A stretch of 64,000 nt of DNA from Agromyces salentinus (GCF_009749395.1 NZ_WBIR01000016.1:50435-114434), one strand, 5' to 3'. Shown: positions 33,465-43,234, counted from the stretch's first letter. Notes: generated by a model not told the origin, from the sequence alone. A program made the numbers and translations.

Positions 33465-34157
33465 TCAGGCCCCGTCGCTCGCCGCGTCGCCGTCGGATGC
33501 CGCGCCGGAAGCCCGGTGCTCGCGGATGCGCCGCACGACGAGCACCACGAGGGCGATCGCGATCGCGCCGTAGACGAGGACGTCCAGGTACTGCAGCCAC
33601 TGGTCGAGCAGCTCGTGCTGGGTGCCGAGCGCGGCGCCCACGCCGATGAGCAGGGAGTTCCAGAGCGCGGACCCGAGCGCCGTGAAGAGCACGAAGGTCG
33701 TCAGCGGCATCCGGTCGGCGCCCGCCGGCAGAGAGATGAGGCTGCGAACGCCCGGGATCATCCGGCCGAACAGCACGGACCAGCGTCCGTGCCGATGGAA
33801 CCACTCGGCACCGCGTTCGAGGTCGCTGCGGCTGACGAGCCGGGTCCACGCGACCCAGTCGATCGCCCTCCGGATGCCGATCACCGCGCCGAGCGCGTAG
33901 AGCAGCAGCGCTCCGAGCACCGACGCGAGCGTCGACCACGCGATGAGCCAGCCGAGGTGCAGGTCGCCCGCCTGGCTGAGGTAGCCCGCGAACGGCAGGA
34001 TCACCTCGCTCGGGATCGGCGGGACGAGGACCTCGAGGAACACGAGCACGCCCACGCCGACATCGCCCATGGCGTTCAGGATGTCGGCGGCGAAGCCGGT
34101 GAGGCCCGTGAAGCCGTGGTCGGCGGTCTCGAGGGGAAGGGTCGTCAGGGGAGTCAT
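33465..34157 (-). CDS. DedA-family membrane protein
   Basis: A 230-residue polytopic membrane protein of the DedA/SNARE-associated (VTT) superfamily, implicated in undecaprenyl-phosphate or phospholipid flipping and membrane-potential homeostasis. Diagnostic parts are the re-entrant LVFLEVLVPPIPSEVILPFAGYLSQ and the amphipathic WFHRHGRWSVLFGRMIPGVRSLISLPAG with the conserved FGR...PGVR motif. The C-terminus is basic, then Ala/Asp/Ser-rich. The start is ATG at 34157, and the gene stands alone on the minus strand. Which lipid it handles cannot be judged here. Confidence 0.9.
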   Translation of the reverse strand: MTPLTTLPLETADHGFTGLTGFAADILNAMGDVGVGVLVFLEVLVPPIPSEVILPFAGYLSQAGDLHLGWLIAWSTLASVLGALLLYALGAVIGIRRAIDWVAWTRLVSRSDLERGAEWFHRHGRWSVLFGRMIPGVRSLISLPAGADRMPLTTFVLFTALGSALWNSLLIGVGAALGTQHELLDQWLQYLDVLVYGAIAIALVVLVVRRIREHRASGAASDGDAASDGA

Positions 34158-34254
34158 GCGGCTCCGATGGTCGGCGGTCGATGGTCGTCGGCGTCGCCAC
34201 GCTATCGGCCGCGGGTGAACGTCGGCTGGGCGTCCGGGGTGCGCGACCGTTCGG

Positions 34255-35043
34255 TCAGCGCCCGCCGCCGATGCGCCGGGCCAGCGTCGAGGCGGCCTCG
34301 AGCACCTCGGCCACGACCCGGTCGCGCAGGGCCGCGCCCGCGTCGTCGGGGTACGTCACGGCGATCGCCGCCGCCGGCCAGCCGAGGTGGTCGAGGACCG
34401 GTGCGCCGGCGGATGCGAGCCCGGGCGTGACCTCGCCGTCCTCGGCGGCCCAGCCGCGCAGGCGGACCTCGGCGAGCACGCGCTTCAGGCGCCCGTAGGT
34501 CCACTCCGCGGCATCCGGCCCGGTCGCCGGTGACGGATGCCGCGACGCGAACGCCGCGCGATCCGGGTACAGCGCCCGCAGTTGCGCCGGGGGCAGCTGC
34601 GCGAGCATGGCCCGGCCGGTCGCGGTGAGGTGCGCGGGCAGGCGCACGCCCACGTCGGTCACGAGCGACGGCCGCCGCGGCGCGCGCTCCTCGACGAGGT
34701 AGAGCACGTCCCGCCCGTGCAGCACGGCGAGGTGGCCGGACTCGCCGAGCCGGTCGACGGCGGATGCCACGAGCGGACGTCCGAGCCGCGCGAGGGGCTG
34801 CTGGCGACTGAACCCGCTCGAGAGCTCGAACGCGGCGATGCCGAGGCCGTACCGGCGCTCCTCGGGCAGGTGCACGACGAAGCCGCGCTCGGCCATGACG
34901 GCGAGGAGGTGGTACGCGGTCGAGCGCGGGATTCCGAGCGCCTGCGCGATGGTCGCGGCGGGCACGGGGCCGCGCTGGGCCGCGAGGTGGCTGAGGATCG
35001 CGAGCGTCTGGTCGGCCGCGGGCACCTTCGAGGGCGTCGCCAT
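34255..35043 (-). CDS. IclR-family regulator, candidate HutR
   Basis: A 262-residue transcription factor: winged helix at ~8-70 (QTLAILSHLAAQRGPVPAATIAQALGIPRSTAYHLLAVMAERGFVVHL) and a C-terminal IclR effector domain ~80-255 (SGHLAVLHGRDVLYLVEE, GVRLPAHLTATGRAMLAQLP, SAGAPVLDHLGWPAAAIAVTYP). GGGAGG precedes the ATG at 35043. It is divergent from hutH, and a 16-bp palindrome in the shared promoter recurs before hutU and hutG, so I infer it controls histidine catabolism and itself. A role as activator or repressor cannot be told; the inducer is probably histidine or urocanate. Confidence 0.85.
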   Translation of the reverse strand: MATPSKVPAADQTLAILSHLAAQRGPVPAATIAQALGIPRSTAYHLLAVMAERGFVVHLPEERRYGLGIAAFELSSGFSRQQPLARLGRPLVASAVDRLGESGHLAVLHGRDVLYLVEERAPRRPSLVTDVGVRLPAHLTATGRAMLAQLPPAQLRALYPDRAAFASRHPSPATGPDAAEWTYGRLKRVLAEVRLRGWAAEDGEVTPGLASAGAPVLDHLGWPAAAIAVTYPDDAGAALRDRVVAEVLEAASTLARRIGGGR

Positions 35044-35053
35044 GCGTCCTCCC

Positions 35054-35069
35054 GTCTGGAATCCCGGAC
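35054..35069. promoter_or_regulatory. predicted hut operator, iclR-hutH intergenic copy
   Basis: GTCTGGAATCCCGGAC matches the perfect palindrome upstream of hutU at 14 of 16 positions. Its right end is 56 bases from the hutH ATG and 11 bases from the iclR ATG, so one site could serve both directions. Confidence 0.65.
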
Positions 35070-35124
35070 GCCAGCGTACTCCCGGCCGTTCGCGCACGCG
35101 CGACCGCGCGCTGGAATGGAGGGC

Positions 35125-36702
35125 ATGAGCACCATCGCGCCCGCCCCTGCCACCTCCGCTGCGGCATCCGTCACCGTCGGCGCCGGCCCGCTCGGCATCG
35201 ACGACGTCGTCGCGGTCGCGAGGCACGGGGCATCCGTCGTCCTCGATCCCGCGGCACTCGTGGAGGTCGAGCGCAGCCGCGCGATCATCGAGGGCCTCGC
35301 CGCCGACCCCGAGCCGCACTACGGGATCTCGACGGGCTTCGGCGCCCTCGCCACGACCTTCATCGCCGAGGATCGCCGGGCGCAGCTGCAGGCGAGCCTC
35401 GTGCGCTCGCACGCCGCGGGCTCCGGCGCCGAGGTCGAGCGCGAGGTCGTGCGCGCGCTGATGCTGCTCCGCCTGTCGACCCTCATGACCGGGCGCACGG
35501 GCGTGCGCCGCGCGACCGCCGAGACGTACGCGGCGATCCTGAACGCCGGCATCACCCCGGTCGTGCGCGAGTACGGCTCGCTGGGTTGCTCGGGCGACCT
35601 CGCGCCGCTCGCGCACTGCGCACTCGTCGCGATGGGCGAGGGCGAGGCACGCGACGCATCCGGCGAGGCGACGGATGCCGCGGCCGCCCTCGCCGCGGCC
35701 GGCATCGCGCCACTGCGCCTCGGCGAGAAGGAGGGCCTCGCGCTCATCAACGGCACGGACGGCATGCTCGGCGTGCTCGCGCTCGCGATCGACGACCTGC
35801 GGATGCTGCTCACCACGGCCGACGTCGCCGCCGCCATGAGCGTGGAGGGGCTGCTCGGCACGGACGCGGTCTTCGCCGAGGACCTGCACCGCCTGCGTCC
35901 CCAGCGCGGGCAGGCGGTCTCGGCGGGCAACCTCCGACGGCTGCTCGCCGGCTCCCCCATCGTCGCGAGCCACAAGGGGCCCGAGTGCACCCGCGTGCAG
36001 GACGCCTACTCGCTGCGCTGCGCACCCCAGGTGCACGGCGCCGCCCGGGACACGCTCGAGCACGCGGCATCCGTCGCCGAAGCCGAGCTCGCGAGCGCGA
36101 TCGACAACCCCGTGCTCACGCCCGACGGCCGCGTCGAGTCCAACGGCAACTTCCACGGGGCACCCGTCGCGTACGTGCTCGACTTCCTCGCGATCGCGGT
36201 GGCGGATGTCGCCTCGATGAGCGAGCGGCGCACCGACCGGTTCCTCGACCGGGCCCGCAGCCAGGGCCTGCCGCCGTTCCTCGCGCACGAGGTCGGCGTC
36301 GACTCGGGACTCATGATCGCGCAGTACACGGCCGCGGGCATCGTCTCGGAGCTCAAGCGGCTCGCCGTACCGGCGTCGGTCGACTCGATCCCGTCGTCCG
36401 CCATGCAGGAGGACCACGTGTCGATGGGCTGGGCCGCCGGGCGCAAGCTGCGGCGCGCCGTCGACGGGCTCGCGCGCGTGCTTGCCATCGAGGTCATGAC
36501 GGGCGCGCGCGGTCTCGCCCTTCGCGCGCCGCTCGAGCCAGGGCCGGCCACGGCCGGCGTGGTCTCGCTCGTCGCCGGGGTGGGCGCCGTTCCCGGCCCG
36601 GACCGGTTCCTCTCCCCCGAGATCGAGGCCGTGAGCGCACTCGTGGCGACCGGCGCCGTACGGGCCGTCGCCGCCTCGTCCGTCGGTGCAGGACTCGGCT
36701 GA
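35125..36702 (+). CDS. hutH: histidine ammonia-lyase
   Basis: Deaminates L-histidine to trans-urocanate, the first step of histidine degradation. The 525-residue protein carries the self-cyclising MIO triad as Cys155-Ser156-Gly157 in GSLGCSGDLAPLAH; from memory Cys instead of Ala is normal in Streptomyces HutH. YGISTGFGALA near residue 66, DNPVLTPDGRVESNGNFHGAP and SSAMQEDHVSMGW are further hallmarks. I use the ATG at 35125, because the operator then sits 56 bases upstream exactly as in hutU and hutG; an ATG at 35116 is the alternative. GGAGGG lies too close to 35125 to be a good Shine-Dalgarno, so the start is not certain. Confidence 0.95.
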   Translation: MSTIAPAPATSAAASVTVGAGPLGIDDVVAVARHGASVVLDPAALVEVERSRAIIEGLAADPEPHYGISTGFGALATTFIAEDRRAQLQASLVRSHAAGSGAEVEREVVRALMLLRLSTLMTGRTGVRRATAETYAAILNAGITPVVREYGSLGCSGDLAPLAHCALVAMGEGEARDASGEATDAAAALAAAGIAPLRLGEKEGLALINGTDGMLGVLALAIDDLRMLLTTADVAAAMSVEGLLGTDAVFAEDLHRLRPQRGQAVSAGNLRRLLAGSPIVASHKGPECTRVQDAYSLRCAPQVHGAARDTLEHAASVAEAELASAIDNPVLTPDGRVESNGNFHGAPVAYVLDFLAIAVADVASMSERRTDRFLDRARSQGLPPFLAHEVGVDSGLMIAQYTAAGIVSELKRLAVPASVDSIPSSAMQEDHVSMGWAAGRKLRRAVDGLARVLAIEVMTGARGLALRAPLEPGPATAGVVSLVAGVGAVPGPDRFLSPEIEAVSALVATGAVRAVAASSVGAGLG

Positions 36703-36856
36703 CAACGGGTGAAACCGGGGCTGCCCGTTCGCGCAGAGCTCGCGTCGGGGACCCCCGAACAGGGGCCGCAAGGCCCGAACGGGTGGTTGTGAACGGGGAT
36801 GCCCGGTGCCAGACTGAGACCGGTCGGTGCCGAGCCGCCTGCACGAAATGGACCTG

Positions 36857-38386
36857 ATGACGAAGCCGCGTTCTTTCTTCCCGAGCCCTCGCACCATCGC
36901 GGTGCGCAGGGGAAGGCGCGCAAGCCTCGCGGCATCTGCGGTCACGCTCACCCTGACCATCGGGCTCGTGGGCGCGGCGCCGTCGTACGCCGACGAGACC
37001 GACACCGCGGCGTCCACCTCCGCCGACGGGTCGAGCGTCGAGACGCCGACGGACTCGGCGGGCGACACGTCCGAAGGGACCACGGAGACGCCCACGCCGC
37101 CGCCTCCGACGACCGAGCCGCCCACGGAGCCGCCGGCCACGACACCACCGCCGACTCCCACGCCCGAGCCGACTCCCACACCGACACCGACTCCCACACC
37201 GACACCGACTCCCACACCGACACCGACTCCCACACCGACACCGACACCGACCCCCACCCCGACGCCGACGCCGACCCCCACGCCGACTCCTACCACTCCG
37301 CCGCCCACCAGCGCCCCCTCCACGCCGCCCGCCCCCGCCGCGCCCGCACCGCAGGCTCCGGTCGTCTTCCAGGGCGACGGCCCCTACGTGAAGGTCACCT
37401 CCGCCGCGTCGGGCGCGAGCCGCGACATCACGTCGATGCTCGGCGCACGCAGCGCGATCGATCGGGCCACCGGAGCCGTGCGCACGGCCGAGAAGGCACT
37501 CGCCGACGCGAAGACGACACGCGAGGGTGCACGCTCACTCGCCCGCGAGGCCGACGCGGCGGCTGAGACCGCTCGCGCCGAGGCCGACGCCGCGGCTCGC
37601 ACCTTCTTCGCGGCCTCCAACGGCAGCGGCGACACGTCGACCTCCATGGATGCCGTCTTCGGGTCCGGCAAGGACCTCCTCGCCGGGCTGGCCGGCATGG
37701 CGCGCGTCGAGCAGATCGCCGGCGACACCGAGGAGCTGGAGCAGATCGCCGCCGCCCGCGACGACGAGGCCGACGCGGCCGAGGAGGCCGCCGACGCCGC
37801 GTGGGCCGCCGCCGACGAGGTTCCCGTCGACGAGCGCGAAGACGAGCTCAGCGACGCCGAACGGGCACTGACCGCTGCAAAGACGAACCTGAGCGGGCTG
37901 CAGGCGAAGGCCGCGGCGAGCAGCATCGCCGTCATCGACACGCTTCCCGCCGACTCGGGCCAGCTGAGCGACCAGGGCTGGTCCCAGCCCGTCGCCGGGC
38001 GTCTCACCGACGGCTACGGCCCGAGGCCCGACAAGCCGATCGCGGGCGTCAACGAGTTCCACCGCGGCACCGATGTCGCCGCCGCCTGCAAGACTCCCGT
38101 GTTCGCGGCGACCGGGGGCGTGGTCATCGAAGCACGAGCGAACGGCAGCTACGGCAACTGGGTCCTCCTCGATCACGGTGCCGGGGTCTCCACCGGCTAC
38201 GCGCACCTCATCGACGGCGGCATCCTCGTGGAGCCCGGCCAATCCGTGTCCGCGGGCCAGCTCATCGGCATGGTGGGCAGCACCGGAGCGTCCACCGGCT
38301 GCCACCTGCACTTCGAGGTGCGTCTGGGCGGCATGGCCGTCGACGCCAGGCCGTTCATGGCCGCGCGCGGCATCGCCGTCGGCTGA
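36857..38386 (+). CDS. secreted M23 (LytM) peptidase with Thr-Pro linker and coiled coil
   Basis: A 509-residue exported cell-wall endopeptidase or regulator of wall hydrolysis. Signal peptide 1-45 (ending APSYA); acidic Thr/Ser stretch; a long (TP)n linker ~97-155; helical coiled-coil region ~190-370 rich in Ala/Glu/Asp; LytM domain ~380-505 with zinc ligands in NEFHRGTD and CHLHFEVR. Both zinc motifs look intact, so catalysis is plausible. The layout (extended stalk plus coiled coil) resembles EnvC/NlpD-like or RipA-partner proteins. The start is ATG at 36857; upstream in-frame GTG and ATG add only a few residues. It separates hutH from hutU and is not obviously part of that pathway. Confidence 0.88.
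   Translation: MTKPRSFFPSPRTIAVRRGRRASLAASAVTLTLTIGLVGAAPSYADETDTAASTSADGSSVETPTDSAGDTSEGTTETPTPPPPTTEPPTEPPATTPPPTPTPEPTPTPTPTPTPTPTPTPTPTPTPTPTPTPTPTPTPTPTPTPTTPPPTSAPSTPPAPAAPAPQAPVVFQGDGPYVKVTSAASGASRDITSMLGARSAIDRATGAVRTAEKALADAKTTREGARSLAREADAAAETARAEADAAARTFFAASNGSGDTSTSMDAVFGSGKDLLAGLAGMARVEQIAGDTEELEQIAAARDDEADAAEEAADAAWAAADEVPVDEREDELSDAERALTAAKTNLSGLQAKAAASSIAVIDTLPADSGQLSDQGWSQPVAGRLTDGYGPRPDKPIAGVNEFHRGTDVAAACKTPVFAATGGVVIEARANGSYGNWVLLDHGAGVSTGYAHLIDGGILVEPGQSVSAGQLIGMVGSTGASTGCHLHFEVRLGGMAVDARPFMAARGIAVG
37171..37242. repeat. four perfect 18-bp tandem repeats (Thr-Pro linker)
   Basis: GACTCCCACACCGACACC is repeated four times without change, inside a longer run of CCNACN codons. 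Because 18 bp is six codons, slippage changes linker length by three Thr-Pro pairs and keeps the frame. Confidence 0.9.
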
Positions 38387-38560
38387 CGGTCGCGCCTCCG
38401 CCGCGTCTTCCCCTCTCCGTCCACCTCCGCGGCCGAGAGAGCTCCCGCGAGGGTCGGCGTGTCGGAGGCAACGCGCATCCCACCGCAGACCGGCGAACCG
38501 TCGCACGAGCGGATGCCCCGGTTCCCAAGCTGCGGCGCGCTCACCACTGACCGGCACCGC

Positions 38561-38576
38561 GTCCGGGATCCCGGAC
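38561..38576. promoter_or_regulatory. predicted hut operator, hutU copy
   Basis: GTCCGGGATCCCGGAC is a perfect 16-bp palindrome ending 55 bases before the hutU ATG. Near-identical sites lie 56 bases before hutH and 56 bases before hutG. Confidence 0.7.
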
Positions 38577-38630
38577 AGCCCGCCCGCGGCATCCGTTGTC
38601 GCCCGGTCGCCGGTGGTGTGGGATCGGAGC

Positions 38631-40409
38631 ATGACCGACGCACCCATCACCGAGCACGCCGAAGCGCCCGCTGATTCCGAGCCCCGCGCCGACGGCGCCT
38701 CGTCCACGGCGCACCGCCCTCGCACCGTTCGCGCTGGTCGGGGATCGACGCTGACCGCCAAGAGCTGGCAGACCGAGGCACCCCTGCGCATGCTCATGAA
38801 CAACCTCGACCCCGAGGTGGCCGAGCGGCCCGAGGACCTCATCGTGTACGGCGGCACCGGCAAGGCCGCCCGCAACTGGGAGTCGTTCGACGCGATCGTG
38901 CGCACCCTCGAGGGACTCGAGGCCGACGAGACCCTGCTCGTGCAGTCGGGAAAACCGGTCGGCGTCTTCCGAACCCACGAATGGGCGCCGCGCGTGCTCA
39001 TCGCCAACTCGAACCTCGTGGGCGACTGGGCGACCTGGCCCGAGTTCCGCAGGCTCGAGCAGCTGGGCCTCACGATGTACGGCCAGATGACGGCCGGTTC
39101 GTGGATCTACATCGGCACGCAGGGCATCCTGCAGGGCACCTACGAGACCTTCGGCGCCGTCGCGCGATCCCTGGCCGCGAAGCGCGGCATGAGCGAGGCG
39201 GATGCCGCGCACGCGACGCTCGCCGGCACCATCACCCTCACCGGCGGCTGCGGCGGCATGGGCGGCGCGCAGCCGCTCGCGGTCACGATGAACGGCGGCG
39301 CGGTGCTGGTCGTGGACGTCGATGCATCCCGGCTCCGTCGACGCGTCGAGCACGGATACCTCGACGAGGTCGCGACCGACCTCGACGAGGCCGTCACCCG
39401 CGTCGTCGCCGCTCGAGACGCCGGCGAGGCCCTGTCCGTCGGGGTCGTCGGGAACGCCGCCCTGGTGTTCGGCGAGCTGCTCCTGCGTCATCGCGCGGGC
39501 GAGCTCGTGATCGATGTCGTGACCGACCAGACGAGCGCGCACGATCCGCTCTCGTACCTGCCCGTCGGCGTCGCGTTCGAGGACTGGCACGCCGAGGCCG
39601 AGCGGGATCCCGAGGGCTTCACCGATCGCGCCCGGGGCAGCATGGCCAAGCAGGTGGCCGCGATGGTCGGCTTCCAGGACGCGGGCGCCGAGGTCTTCGA
39701 CTACGGCAACTCGATCCGGCGCGAGGCCGAGCTCGGCGGGTACGACCGCGCGTTCGAGTTCCCGGGCTTCGTGCCCGCCTACATCCGCCCGCTCTTCGCC
39801 GAGGGCAAGGGGCCGTTCCGGTGGGCGGCGCTGTCCGGCGATCCAGCCGACATCGCGGCGACCGACCGGGCGATCCTCGAGCTGTTCCCCGACGACGAGC
39901 ACCTCCGCCGCTGGATCACCCAGGCCGGCGAGAAGGTGCACTTCGAGGGCCTGCCCGCGCGGATCTGCTGGCTCGGGTACCAGGAGCGCCACCTCGCGGG
40001 CCTGCGGTTCAACGAGATGGTCGCGTCGGGCGAGCTCAGCGCCCCCGTCGTGATCGGCCGCGACCACCTCGACTCGGGTTCCGTCGCGAGCCCGTACCGC
40101 GAGACCGAGGCCATGGCCGACGGCTCCGACGCGATCGCCGACTGGCCGCTGCTGAATGCGCTGCTCAACACGGCGTCCGGAGCGACCTGGGTCTCGCTGC
40201 ACCACGGCGGCGGCGTCGGCATCGGGCGGTCCATCCACGCGGGGCAGGTCATCGTCGCCGACGGCACCGAGCTCGCGGCCGAGAAGATCGCACGCGTGCT
40301 CGTGAACGACCCCGGCACCGGCGTCATGCGTCACGTCGACGCCGGCTACGAGCGGGCGCGCGAGGTCGCGGCCGAGCGCGGCCTGCGCGTGCCGATGACG
40401 GAAGGCTGA
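38631..40409 (+). CDS. hutU: urocanate hydratase
   Basis: Converts urocanate to imidazolone propionate using a tightly bound NAD+. The 592-residue length is slightly above the usual ~555 because of a ~40-residue unstructured N-terminal extension. Signatures: [26 protein letters not shown]-type [48 protein letters not shown], and the conserved Cys in [18 protein letters not shown]. The frame could also start downstream, but the ATG at 38631 places the operator 55 bases upstream as for the other hut genes. hutI follows after four bases, so they are co-transcribed. Confidence 0.95.
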   Translation: MTDAPITEHAEAPADSEPRADGASSTAHRPRTVRAGRGSTLTAKSWQTEAPLRMLMNNLDPEVAERPEDLIVYGGTGKAARNWESFDAIVRTLEGLEADETLLVQSGKPVGVFRTHEWAPRVLIANSNLVGDWATWPEFRRLEQLGLTMYGQMTAGSWIYIGTQGILQGTYETFGAVARSLAAKRGMSEADAAHATLAGTITLTGGCGGMGGAQPLAVTMNGGAVLVVDVDASRLRRRVEHGYLDEVATDLDEAVTRVVAARDAGEALSVGVVGNAALVFGELLLRHRAGELVIDVVTDQTSAHDPLSYLPVGVAFEDWHAEAERDPEGFTDRARGSMAKQVAAMVGFQDAGAEVFDYGNSIRREAELGGYDRAFEFPGFVPAYIRPLFAEGKGPFRWAALSGDPADIAATDRAILELFPDDEHLRRWITQAGEKVHFEGLPARICWLGYQERHLAGLRFNEMVASGELSAPVVIGRDHLDSGSVASPYRETEAMADGSDAIADWPLLNALLNTASGATWVSLHHGGGVGIGRSIHAGQVIVADGTELAAEKIARVLVNDPGTGVMRHVDAGYERAREVAAERGLRVPMTEG

Positions 40410-40413
40410 GCGG

Positions 40414-41793
40414 ATGCCGCGGCGCACGCTCCTCACGAACATCGGCGAACTCGTCACGAACGACCCGGCGCCCGGCCGTGACGGCGGACCGCTCGGCATC
40501 ATCCGCGACGCCGCCGTGCTCATCGAGGGCGACCGCGTCGCCTGGGTCGGCCGCACGCACGACGCCGATGGCTCACGATCCGTCGATCCTCGACCATCCG
40601 AGGCGGCTGCGGGGGCGAGGATCGACGGATCGATCGCGTTCCCGACCCTCGAGCACGTCGGGGGCCGTGAGGACGTCGCGGGCGTCCGGCGAGCCGAGGA
40701 CCTCGGGGGCGTCGGTGCGGTCGACATCGACGTCCAGGTCGACCTGGGCGGGAGGTCCGTCATCCCGGGCTTCGTCGACAGCCACACGCACCTCGTGTTC
40801 AGCGGCGACCGGGCCGACGAGTTCGCGGCGCGCATGTCCGGCACGGCATATGAGGCCGGCGGCATCCGCTCGACCGTCGTGGCGACGCGCGCGGCGACGG
40901 AGGACGAGCTCCGCGCACGGCTGGCCGGGTTCGTCGGCGAGCTGCACGCGCAGGGCACCACGACCTTCGAGGTCAAGTCGGGATACGGCCTGAGCGTGGC
41001 GGACGAGGCGCGCCTCGTCCGGTTGGCGCGCGAGGTCACCGAGGAGGTCACGTTCCTCGGGGCGCACGTCGTGCCGTTCGAGTTCCGGGAGGACCCGCGG
41101 TTCGGTGCGACGGGAACCGCCGAGGCCGCCCTGCGCACCGCCGACGCCTACCTCGACCTCGTCGTCGGCGAGATGCTGGCGGCCTGCGCGCCGCACGTCA
41201 AGTGGATCGATGCCTTCTGCGAGCGCGGCGCCTTCACGTCCGAGCAATCGCGACGCGTGCTCGAGGCGGGCGCTGCGTCCGGGCTCGGCGTCCGGGTGCA
41301 CGGAAACCAGCTCGGCCCGGGCGGCGGCGTCCGCCTCGCGGTCGACCTCGGCGCGGCATCCGTGGACCACTGCACCTACCTCGACGAGGCGGATGTCGCA
41401 GCCCTCGCGGCATCCGACACCGTGGCGACCCTGCTGCCCGGCGTCGAGTTCTCGACCAGGCAGCCGTACCCCGATGCGCGCCGCCTCATCGACGCGGGCG
41501 TCACCGTGGCGCTCGCGAGCGACTGCAACCCGGGGTCGAGCTTCACGAGCTCGATGCCGTTCTGCATCGCGGTCGCGGTGCGCGACATGGGCATGACCCC
41601 CGCCGAAGCGCTGTGGGCCTCGACGGCGGGCGGCGCGGCAGCGCTCAGGAGGTCGGATGTCGGGGCGCTCCGGCCCGGCACCCGGGCGGACCTCGTCGAG
41701 CTCGCCGCTCCGAGCCACCTGCACCTGGCCTATCGGCCGGGGGTGCCGCTCGTGCGCCGCGTCTGGGCTGGCGGCGAGCTCATCGCCGGCTGA
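40414..41793 (+). CDS. hutI: imidazolonepropionase with an unusual N-terminal insertion
   Basis: Metal-dependent amidohydrolase that opens imidazolone propionate to formimidoyl-glutamate. The 459-residue protein has metal-binding HTH (124-126, [17 protein letters not shown]), [18 protein letters not shown] and ASDCNPGSS. Between WVG (44-46) and [18 protein letters not shown] there are 62 residues, where the family normally has about 10-15; the extra part (~47-108) has no family match and its DNA contains a 16-bp perfect inverted repeat. Reading frame is intact and all metal ligands are present, so the enzyme is probably active. It follows hutU by four bases. Confidence 0.93.
   Translation: MPRRTLLTNIGELVTNDPAPGRDGGPLGIIRDAAVLIEGDRVAWVGRTHDADGSRSVDPRPSEAAAGARIDGSIAFPTLEHVGGREDVAGVRRAEDLGGVGAVDIDVQVDLGGRSVIPGFVDSHTHLVFSGDRADEFAARMSGTAYEAGGIRSTVVATRAATEDELRARLAGFVGELHAQGTTTFEVKSGYGLSVADEARLVRLAREVTEEVTFLGAHVVPFEFREDPRFGATGTAEAALRTADAYLDLVVGEMLAACAPHVKWIDAFCERGAFTSEQSRRVLEAGAASGLGVRVHGNQLGPGGGVRLAVDLGAASVDHCTYLDEADVAALAASDTVATLLPGVEFSTRQPYPDARRLIDAGVTVALASDCNPGSSFTSSMPFCIAVAVRDMGMTPAEALWASTAGGAAALRRSDVGALRPGTRADLVELAAPSHLHLAYRPGVPLVRRVWAGGELIAG
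40577..40631. repeat. 16-bp perfect inverted repeat inside the hutI insertion
   Basis: GATCCGTCGATCCTCG (40577-40592) and CGAGGATCGACGGATC (40616-40631) are exact inverted copies around a 23-nt loop. They lie in the unusual inserted segment near the hutI N-terminus, which suggests insertion of a palindromic element that stayed in frame. Confidence 0.85.
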
Positions 41794-41885
41794 GTCGCGC
41801 TCCTCCCGCCGACTGACGTTCGGCTCGAATCAGGGGTGGACACGCGCCGCACCCAGGGCGAGGCATCGCTCTCGAAGCGGGCGCC

Positions 41886-41925
41886 ACATCGCCATCGCCA
41901 CATCGCCACATCGCCACATCGCCAC
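41886..41925. repeat. imperfect CATCGCCA-type microsatellite
   Basis: ACATCGCCATCGCCACATCG-like units of 8-9 bp recur about five times with no spacers between them. It is too short and too regular to be a CRISPR array. Confidence 0.75.
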
Positions 41926-41990
41926 TGGAATCTCGGACGGGACCTCCGCGCCGCACGGGCACAGGCACGGGCACGGCTGCCGAACCTCGT

Positions 41991-42015
41991 CCGACCCGAC
42001 CCGACCCGACCCGAC
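41991..42015. repeat. (CCGAC)5 pentanucleotide repeat
   Basis: Five exact CCGAC units followed by CTGAC. It is noncoding by its context between two convergent genes. Confidence 0.85.
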
Positions 42016-42143
42016 CTGACCGGGCGCCCGCAGTCGGAAGGCTCGCTGCCGTGCATCCGGGGCCGCGATCCGGAAGGTCGCCGGAACCAGCATCGGCCCC
42101 GACGCTCCATACCCGAGGCCGGGGGCACTCGGGCAGCGCGGCG

Positions 42144-42401
42144 TCAGGCCCGCCGCACCTCGATCGCGCTCACGCCGCTGAAGCCGAGCCATGCGCGTTC
42201 CCCCGCCTCGACGAGAGTCGCGAGCACGTGTTCGCACGTGGCGCAGCGAACCACCGTGCCGGCCGGGCTCGTGAACACGAGCGCCCTGGCGAACTCGGCG
42301 ACCTCGCCGCATCCGTTGCACCTCGCGGTCGCGGCGGTGACGTCGAACGTGAAGTAGTCGGCAAGGGGCCCGGCGAGGGCGTTGCCGTCGAGGTGATCCA
42401 T
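42144..42401 (-). CDS. DUF6510-type zinc-ribbon protein
   Basis: An 85-residue small protein with two CxxC knuckles, CNGC (residues ~28-31) and CATC (~54-57), consistent with a zinc ribbon of the DUF6510 kind found beside ferredoxin-reductase genes in Microbacteriaceae. The start overlaps the reductase stop by one base (TGATG), so it is the third gene of a tightly coupled sulfite-oxidase-like / reductase / zinc-ribbon unit. A role in electron transfer or as an assembly factor is possible; nothing in the sequence decides. It begins MDHLDGNALAGPLADYF. Confidence 0.7.
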   Translation of the reverse strand: MDHLDGNALAGPLADYFTFDVTAATARCNGCGEVAEFARALVFTSPAGTVVRCATCEHVLATLVEAGERAWLGFSGVSAIEVRRA

Positions 42402-43234
42402 CAGGTTCCTCCGAAGCGTTCGGTGCGGATGTCGCGGGCGTCGTGCCCGAGTTCGATGAGCCAGGATGCGACGCGCTCCACGAAGCCCGTCGAACCGCAC
42501 ACGAAGATGCGCGGCGCCTCGGTCGCGGGGATCACGGCCGCGGCGAGCGCGTCGCGGGTCACGCGTCCGGGCGGCAGCGGCCACCCGTCGGGCGTCGTGC
42601 GCGTGTAGACGAGGTCGAGTTCGAAGGGGGCGGATGCCGCGCGCAGGCGCTCCAGCTCCGCCGCGAAGTAGACGTCGTCGGGCGTGCGCACCGAGTAGAG
42701 CAGGCGGAACGGCGTGGGGTCGTCCGCGTCGGCGTGCGCCTGCGCCATGGCGACGAGCGGCACCACGCCCGAGCCGCCCGCGATGAGCTGCACCGGCCGC
42801 GGGTCATCCGCCGGGGCATCCACCGCCGGGGCATCCGTCACGGTGTCCGCAGCCGCCGCTCCAGACACCTCCGCGGCGGCATCGGGTGCCCACACGAAGA
42901 ACGCCCCGAGCGGGCCGTGCACCTCGAGGCGGTCGCCCTCGCGCGCATCGTCGACGAGGTACGGCGAGACCTCGCCGTCGGGCACGCGGTCGACGGCGAG
43001 CACCACGCGCGTCGCGTCGCCGGTCGCCGGTCCCGAGGAGGCGATCGAGTACGACCTGGTCGCCGTGTACCCGTCCGGCGCAGTGAGCCGCACGTCGAGG
43101 TGCTGTCCGGCCGCGTTGCCCGGCCACCCCTCGACCTCGAGCACGAGGCGCGCGGCCGTGCGGGTCTCGGGAGTCTTGGCGACGACCGTCGCGGCGTGCC
43201 AGCCCGATCGCGGTACCGAGGGGCGACCGATCAC
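42401..43234 (-). CDS. ferredoxin-NADP+ reductase-type flavoprotein
   Basis: A 277-residue FAD/NAD(P)H oxidoreductase. The FAD-binding barrel (~1-118) has TRSYSIASS (RxYS-type motif) and EVSPYLVDDAREGD; the NAD(P) domain (~150-277) has LIAGGSGVVPLVAMAQ and VCGSTGFVERV. There is no 2Fe-2S domain at the C-terminus, so electrons go to a partner. A ~20-residue Ala/Asp/Pro insertion (DAPAVDAPADD) separates the domains. The GTG start overlaps the stop of the molybdoenzyme gene (GTGA, 43231-43234), which makes that protein the probable partner. Confidence 0.88.
   Translation of the reverse strand: MIGRPSVPRSGWHAATVVAKTPETRTAARLVLEVEGWPGNAAGQHLDVRLTAPDGYTATRSYSIASSGPATGDATRVVLAVDRVPDGEVSPYLVDDAREGDRLEVHGPLGAFFVWAPDAAAEVSGAAAADTVTDAPAVDAPADDPRPVQLIAGGSGVVPLVAMAQAHADADDPTPFRLLYSVRTPDDVYFAAELERLRAASAPFELDLVYTRTTPDGWPLPPGRVTRDALAAAVIPATEAPRIFVCGSTGFVERVASWLIELGHDARDIRTERFGGT

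Larger units (their letters stand above)
41794..42143. other. 350-bp low-complexity intergenic stretch
   Basis: No gene is supported here. It contains a run of CATCGCCA-type units (41886-41925), a five-fold CCGAC repeat (41991-42015) and a GGGCACAGGCACGGGCACGG run. A degenerate copy of the hut palindrome (13 of 16 relative to the hutH site) lies at 41923-41938. It separates convergent hutI and the zinc-ribbon gene. Confidence 0.6.

Noticed and set aside
34255..37323. A long minus-strand frame starting with a Gly-Val repeat
   Set aside because: Its N-terminal part is the antisense of the Thr-Pro repeat and hutH; only the last 262 residues (IclR) are real.
41880..42020. Short regular repeats suspected as a CRISPR array
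   Set aside because: Units are 5-9 bp with no spacers and no cas genes nearby; they are microsatellites.
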